Assembly: GCA_020628855.1 (NCBI GenBank)
Contig: JAHDEL010000017.1
Location: 1-55,958 of the forward strand
Direction: 5' to 3'
Length of the DNA: 55,958 nt
From: Saprospiraceae bacterium
GTDB lineage: Bacteria; Bacteroidota; Bacteroidia; Chitinophagales; Saprospiraceae
The notes under the pieces are model-generated. The model ran no database searches and had not been told where the DNA came from. It worked only from the letters and a program-made list of their open reading frames with translations. This document shows, in pieces, positions 52,602-55,958 of the stretch. The position numbers and the translations under genes are program-made. The first letter of the stretch is position 1; every line of letters begins with the position of its first letter.

Positions 52602-53678
52602 GTGCATAGAAATATTTCAGAGAGTGAAACTTTGACATCTCAGTTTTATTCTGATGAGTCAATTTGGAATCTGAGCAAGGACAATATCTTTGCAGCGGAA
52701 TGGATGTTTTTAGGGGATGCTCAGGATTTGTTCAAAGGCCAGAACAATGTGATACCAATCTGGTTATTAGAACATTTTCTAGACGAACCACTTCTCTTAG
52801 TGGAAAAAGAAGATGAGCTTACATGTATGACTAATATTTGTACTCATAGAGGATATGTCATGATCGAGCACCCTTCAAAACTGAGAGCAATCACCTGTGG
52901 TTATCATGGAAGAAGATTTGACTTAGAGGGAAAGTTTCAATTTATGCCTGAGTTTAAAGAAGTTCAGAATTTCCCTAGAACATGTGATCATCTTCATCAA
53001 TTACCTTTACAAAGATGGAATCAATTTCTATTCACTGCTTTAGATTCAAAGTCTAGTTTTGAATCGATAAGACAGCAATTGGAAGAACGTCTGTATTTTT
53101 TGCCTTTCGAAGATTTCTCTCTTGCTGCGAAATACAATAAGACATACAATGTACATTGCCATTGGGCACTGTACTGCGATAACTACTTAGAAGGTTTTCA
53201 CATTCCATTTGTACATAATGATCTCAGCGCTATTGTTGATTATGGTCAGTATACCACTTTGGTTGGTGATAAAGTTGTTCTTCAGATTGGCTATTCGGAT
53301 GGAAGTGGTTTCACCTTTGATTTTCCCGAAGGCCATCCAGATGAAGGCAGAAATGTCGCTGCTTATTATTATTGGGTGTACCCAAATCTTATGCTCAATG
53401 TCTATCCATGGGGCGTTCAACTGAATATTGTTAAGCCAATAACACAAGATTTCACCAAAGTTGAATTTATCTATTATATCCATGATCAAAAGATTTTTGA
53501 TTTAATGGAAGCGGATAAGCTTGCAGAAAAGACGGAACGGGAAGACGAAGTTGTGGTGGAAGCTGTGCATCGTGGTCTGAAATCTCGATTCTATCAAAAT
53601 GGAAGATTTTCACCAAAGCGAGAGAAAGGCGTACATTACTTTCATTGGTTACTGCACCAAAGTCTTCTGAAAGAATAA
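52602..53678 (+). CDS. Rieske non-heme iron oxygenase, alpha-subunit type
   Basis: The N-terminal Rieske domain binds a [2Fe-2S] cluster by CTHRGYVMIEHP (Cys-x-His) and CGYHGRRFD (Cys-x-x-His). The C-terminal catalytic domain has CDNYLEGFHIPFVHNDL, with the two His ligands and the bridging Asp of ring-hydroxylating or choline-monooxygenase-like enzymes. The 358-residue length fits single-component or alpha subunits. A reductase partner is not in the window. The start is GTG, directly following the previous stop, so the two genes are surely one transcript. Substrate unknown. Confidence 0.88.
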   Translation: MHRNISESETLTSQFYSDESIWNLSKDNIFAAEWMFLGDAQDLFKGQNNVIPIWLLEHFLDEPLLLVEKEDELTCMTNICTHRGYVMIEHPSKLRAITCGYHGRRFDLEGKFQFMPEFKEVQNFPRTCDHLHQLPLQRWNQFLFTALDSKSSFESIRQQLEERLYFLPFEDFSLAAKYNKTYNVHCHWALYCDNYLEGFHIPFVHNDLSAIVDYGQYTTLVGDKVVLQIGYSDGSGFTFDFPEGHPDEGRNVAAYYYWVYPNLMLNVYPWGVQLNIVKPITQDFTKVEFIYYIHDQKIFDLMEADKLAEKTEREDEVVVEAVHRGLKSRFYQNGRFSPKREKGVHYFHWLLHQSLLKE

Positions 53679-53735
53679 TTTCAAAAAAGACAACTTCATA
53701 AACATCTCGATGTTAGTAGCTAAAGCAAAAGAAGT

Positions 53736-54329
53736 ATGCCGCAAGAAAGAGACTATCTGATCCACCCAAGCTACATTCTTATTTTTTTGGTTCTTTTTGG
53801 CGTAACTGCTTTATTTCTTGGCTTTTCAGGATCTTATATTTATAATCGAGTACAATCAGATCTCACTCCGATCCAATTACCCTGGCTATTTTATTTAAAC
53901 ACATTTTTACTTATTGGTAGCAGCTTTGCTTTAATAAAGGCAAAGCGTGAGTATCTTAATGACAATACAGATGGATATAAGTATGCTTTGATTATAACTT
54001 TCGTTTTGACACTTTGCTTTCTTTTAGCTCAACTTGTCGCATGGTACCAATTGTTTTCGAATAATGTCAGTCTTCAAACGGGTAACATGGGAGCTTATAT
54101 GTACCTAATTTCTGGGTTGCACTTTGCCCATGTTATAGCAGGCTTACCTTTTTTGGGGTATTTTATTTGGGTAGCGTTTAAGCGTATGAAAACCCCAGTA
54201 ACAGTGCTTGTTTATTTCTCGGATCCTGAAAAAAAGAGAAGGCTACAACTCCTTACAATTTATTGGCATTTTTTAGATGGACTCTGGATTTATCTTGTCT
54301 TATTTTTTCTCATTAACTATTTGATCTGA
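53736..54329 (+). CDS. heme-copper oxidase subunit III-like protein
   Basis: The 197-residue protein has five membrane helices and the COX3 patterns LAQLVAWYQLF, SGLHFAHVIAGLPFLGYFIWV and IYWHFLDGLWIYLVLFF. Subunit III supports the proton-pumping core of cytochrome oxidases. It stands alone, without subunits I, II or assembly genes in the neighbourhood, 57 bases after the Rieske oxygenase. Confidence 0.85.
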   Translation: MPQERDYLIHPSYILIFLVLFGVTALFLGFSGSYIYNRVQSDLTPIQLPWLFYLNTFLLIGSSFALIKAKREYLNDNTDGYKYALIITFVLTLCFLLAQLVAWYQLFSNNVSLQTGNMGAYMYLISGLHFAHVIAGLPFLGYFIWVAFKRMKTPVTVLVYFSDPEKKRRLQLLTIYWHFLDGLWIYLVLFFLINYLI

Positions 54330-54528
54330 GTCGTCCTTCTTCTTAGATTGTTATTTTTTTTGGTTCTCTTTGTCAACAGATGTGCGCAGCGTTGCATTAG
54401 CTAAGTAGAATATTAATTAATGGAGGCTAGTGTCTCTTGGCTGTCAAATGTCAAACAATGCATCAAAAAAATTGAATGACAAGACCTATATTTACTAGAG
54501 AGAACCATTGCAAACAGATAAACCTACA
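54330..54528 (+). other. 199-base gap before the lamin-tail gene
   Basis: AT-rich, with an ATTAATTAAT stretch near 54410 and no open frame, clear TAnnTTTG element or hairpin. It presumably holds the promoter of the LTD/CotH gene. Confidence 0.3.
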
Positions 54529-55958
54529 ATGATGAATAGAATTATCACCTTACTCTTGCTTGCGTTTGCCACTTCTACGCTAACAGCACAAGTTGTAATA
54601 AACGAATTTTCAGCCTCTAACTTGGACCAGTTTCCAGATAACTATAACCGTTTTGAAGATTGGATAGAACTCTATAATACGAGTTCTTCCCCTATGGATA
54701 TCAGTGGTTGGGCGGTATCTGATAATGATACTAAGCCTCAGAAATACATTTTTCCAGAAGGCACAGTGATGGATGGTAATGGTTACCTTATTATTTTGAC
54801 TGATGGAAGAGATGAATACACTGGAGGGTTCCATCATGCTAATTTTAAATTGAAGCAAACAAAAGGGACGGAGGAAGTAGTCCTAACTAATCCTGATGGC
54901 GAAATCATTCAGAATATTCCGCTTGGAATTACCCAATGGGGGCACAGTCATGCAAGAAGCGTTGATGGGGGTGACAATTGGATGATTTCTCTTGATCCTA
55001 CTTTTAGCAGTCCTAACGTTGCAAGTAATATGGTCGATGGATATACACCAACATCATTCCTTAGCCATGAAGCAGGAGCATATGAAGGAAGTATAGAAGT
55101 GAACTTAGTCAATGTTATTCCTGGATATAATTACCATTATACAACAGATGGAACTTTACCAACTCAAAACGATCCACTTTTTCCTGACTTTCCGGGTACA
55201 GTTACCGTTGATGAGACACAGGTAGTCAAAGTAAGATCATTTACTGCTGAAGGCCAGAATGAATCACCTGGCCTGATAGCATATGCTACATATTTCATTG
55301 ATGAAAGTTTTACACTCCCTGTATTTTCAGTTGCTGCATCGCAAGTGCAAGACTTAGCTAATGGTCAGGGTGAGATTATACCAATTGGGACACTGGAATA
55401 TTTTAATGCAGAAGGAGAACTTCAAGCTTCTGGATATGGGGAACTCAATAGACACGGACAAGATAGTTGGGTAAATCACCAAAGGAGTCTAGATTGGATA
55501 ACTCGAGACGAAATGGGTTATGCTGCTGATATCAACACAGAATTATTTACTTACTCAGATAGAGATAGATACCAGCGGTTTATGTTTAGAGCAAGTGGTG
55601 ATGATAATTATCCTGCAACAAACGATCCGAGTGATTTCAACCATGAAGGTAGTTGCCATATCAGAGATGAATATGTACATCAATTGGTATTAAGCGGTGG
55701 TATGGATTTAGATGTGAGGGCAGTAGAACGTTCGATATTATTCTTAGATGGGGATTATTGGGGAGTCTATGCACACAGGGAAAAGCCAGATGATCATGAC
55801 TTTACAGGAGAGTACTTTGATCAAGGAAAATATGACTTGCAATATCTCCAAACCTGGGGTAATAGTTGGGCTCAGTACGGTGGACAAGAGGCATTTGATG
55901 CTTGGGATGTTACTAGAGATCTCGCATTGAAAAATGACCTTGCAGATCAAGCTACCTA
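54529..55958 (+). CDS. lamin-tail-domain and CotH-kinase-type surface protein, 3' end cut by the window
   Basis: An open frame with ATG at 54529 (a second ATG follows at once) runs off the window edge without a stop, giving at least 475 residues. It has a signal peptide ending LTAQ, a lamin-tail-like domain (about 24-140, INEFSASNLDQFPDNYNRFED, WIELYNTSSSPMDISGW) and a chitobiase-C-terminal-like strand region (NYHYTTDGTLPTQ, VVKVRSFTAEG). A CotH-type domain then begins (FRASGDDNYP, ILFLDGDYWGVYAHREKPD). Proteins of this kind are usually T9SS cargo with a C-terminal sorting domain, which would be beyond the edge. It is preceded by a 199-base gap with no gene. Confidence 0.85.
   Translation, partial: MMNRIITLLLLAFATSTLTAQVVINEFSASNLDQFPDNYNRFEDWIELYNTSSSPMDISGWAVSDNDTKPQKYIFPEGTVMDGNGYLIILTDGRDEYTGGFHHANFKLKQTKGTEEVVLTNPDGEIIQNIPLGITQWGHSHARSVDGGDNWMISLDPTFSSPNVASNMVDGYTPTSFLSHEAGAYEGSIEVNLVNVIPGYNYHYTTDGTLPTQNDPLFPDFPGTVTVDETQVVKVRSFTAEGQNESPGLIAYATYFIDESFTLPVFSVAASQVQDLANGQGEIIPIGTLEYFNAEGELQASGYGELNRHGQDSWVNHQRSLDWITRDEMGYAADINTELFTYSDRDRYQRFMFRASGDDNYPATNDPSDFNHEGSCHIRDEYVHQLVLSGGMDLDVRAVERSILFLDGDYWGVYAHREKPDDHDFTGEYFDQGKYDLQYLQTWGNSWAQYGGQEAFDAWDVTRDLALKNDLADQAT

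Noticed and set aside
1-55958. CRISPR arrays, insertion sequences, prophage genes, restriction or toxin-antitoxin systems
   Set aside because: No regularly spaced repeats, transposase motifs, integrases or phage structural genes were seen on either strand.

Overview
The window is about 56 kb of a single AT-rich bacterial chromosome from the phylum Bacteroidota. Four lines of evidence point there: a complete gliding-motility ABC transporter operon (gldA, gldF, gldG); two secreted proteins with C-terminal type IX secretion (T9SS) sorting domains, plus a PorV/PorQ-type outer-membrane protein; many families largely restricted to this phylum (DUF5686, DUF3098, DUF4340, DUF3570, DUF4266, the TIGR03643 family, GIN-domain proteins); and start regions without clear Shine-Dalgarno sites but with several TAnnTTTG promoter elements. 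The gene content would fit a marine or free-living aerobe such as a member of the Saprospiria, but the class is a guess. I see no insertion sequences, prophage, CRISPR array or rRNA. It reads as core and lineage-specific chromosome rather than an island.

Layout. 0-5 kb: the 5' end of an initiator-type tRNA, a DUF5686 surface protein, and a minus-strand trio RDD protein - TspO - MsrB. 5-13 kb: pyruvate dehydrogenase E2, recR, a composite glycosyltransferase, an M20 amidohydrolase, an NtrC-type response regulator without a DNA-binding domain, a LOG-family protein and a Bcp peroxiredoxin. 13-18 kb: an M23 peptidase, meaB and a compact iscS-iscU-iscA operon. 18-25 kb: small membrane proteins, an outer-membrane barrel, a GIN-domain protein, a Bax-inhibitor-1/M48-protease pair, a TPR lipoprotein and a T9SS-exported esterase. 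25-30 kb: an Omp28-like T9SS cargo protein, a PorV-like protein and a glycerophosphodiesterase.

30-40 kb is a long plus-strand envelope/motility block: ftsX, DUF3098, uppP, truB, gldA, gldF, gldG, DUF4340, a zinc phospholipase C-like protein, DUF368, and a TPR/PD40 protein with two SPOR-like repeats. 42-45 kb: lysS, a GNAT acetyltransferase, a DPM1-like glycosyltransferase and a TIGR03643 protein. 45-48.6 kb holds a minus-strand, translationally overlapping four-gene unit: secreted thioredoxin - ApbE flavin transferase - DUF4266 lipoprotein - DUF3570 barrel. This is my best candidate for an incompletely described system, an exported and possibly flavinylated redox module. 48.7-56 kb: a DPP4-type peptidase, a small lipoprotein, a thioredoxin protein with a shrunken MsrA-like C-terminal half, a Rieske oxygenase, a solitary COX3-like subunit, and the start of a LTD/CotH-type surface protein cut by the window edge.

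Themes that tie the window together are envelope biogenesis and surface export (T9SS cargo, gliding, lipid carrier recycling) and thiol/flavin redox chemistry (MsrB, Bcp, three thioredoxin-fold proteins, ApbE, Isc). Functions are inferred from motifs read by eye; no database search was possible.
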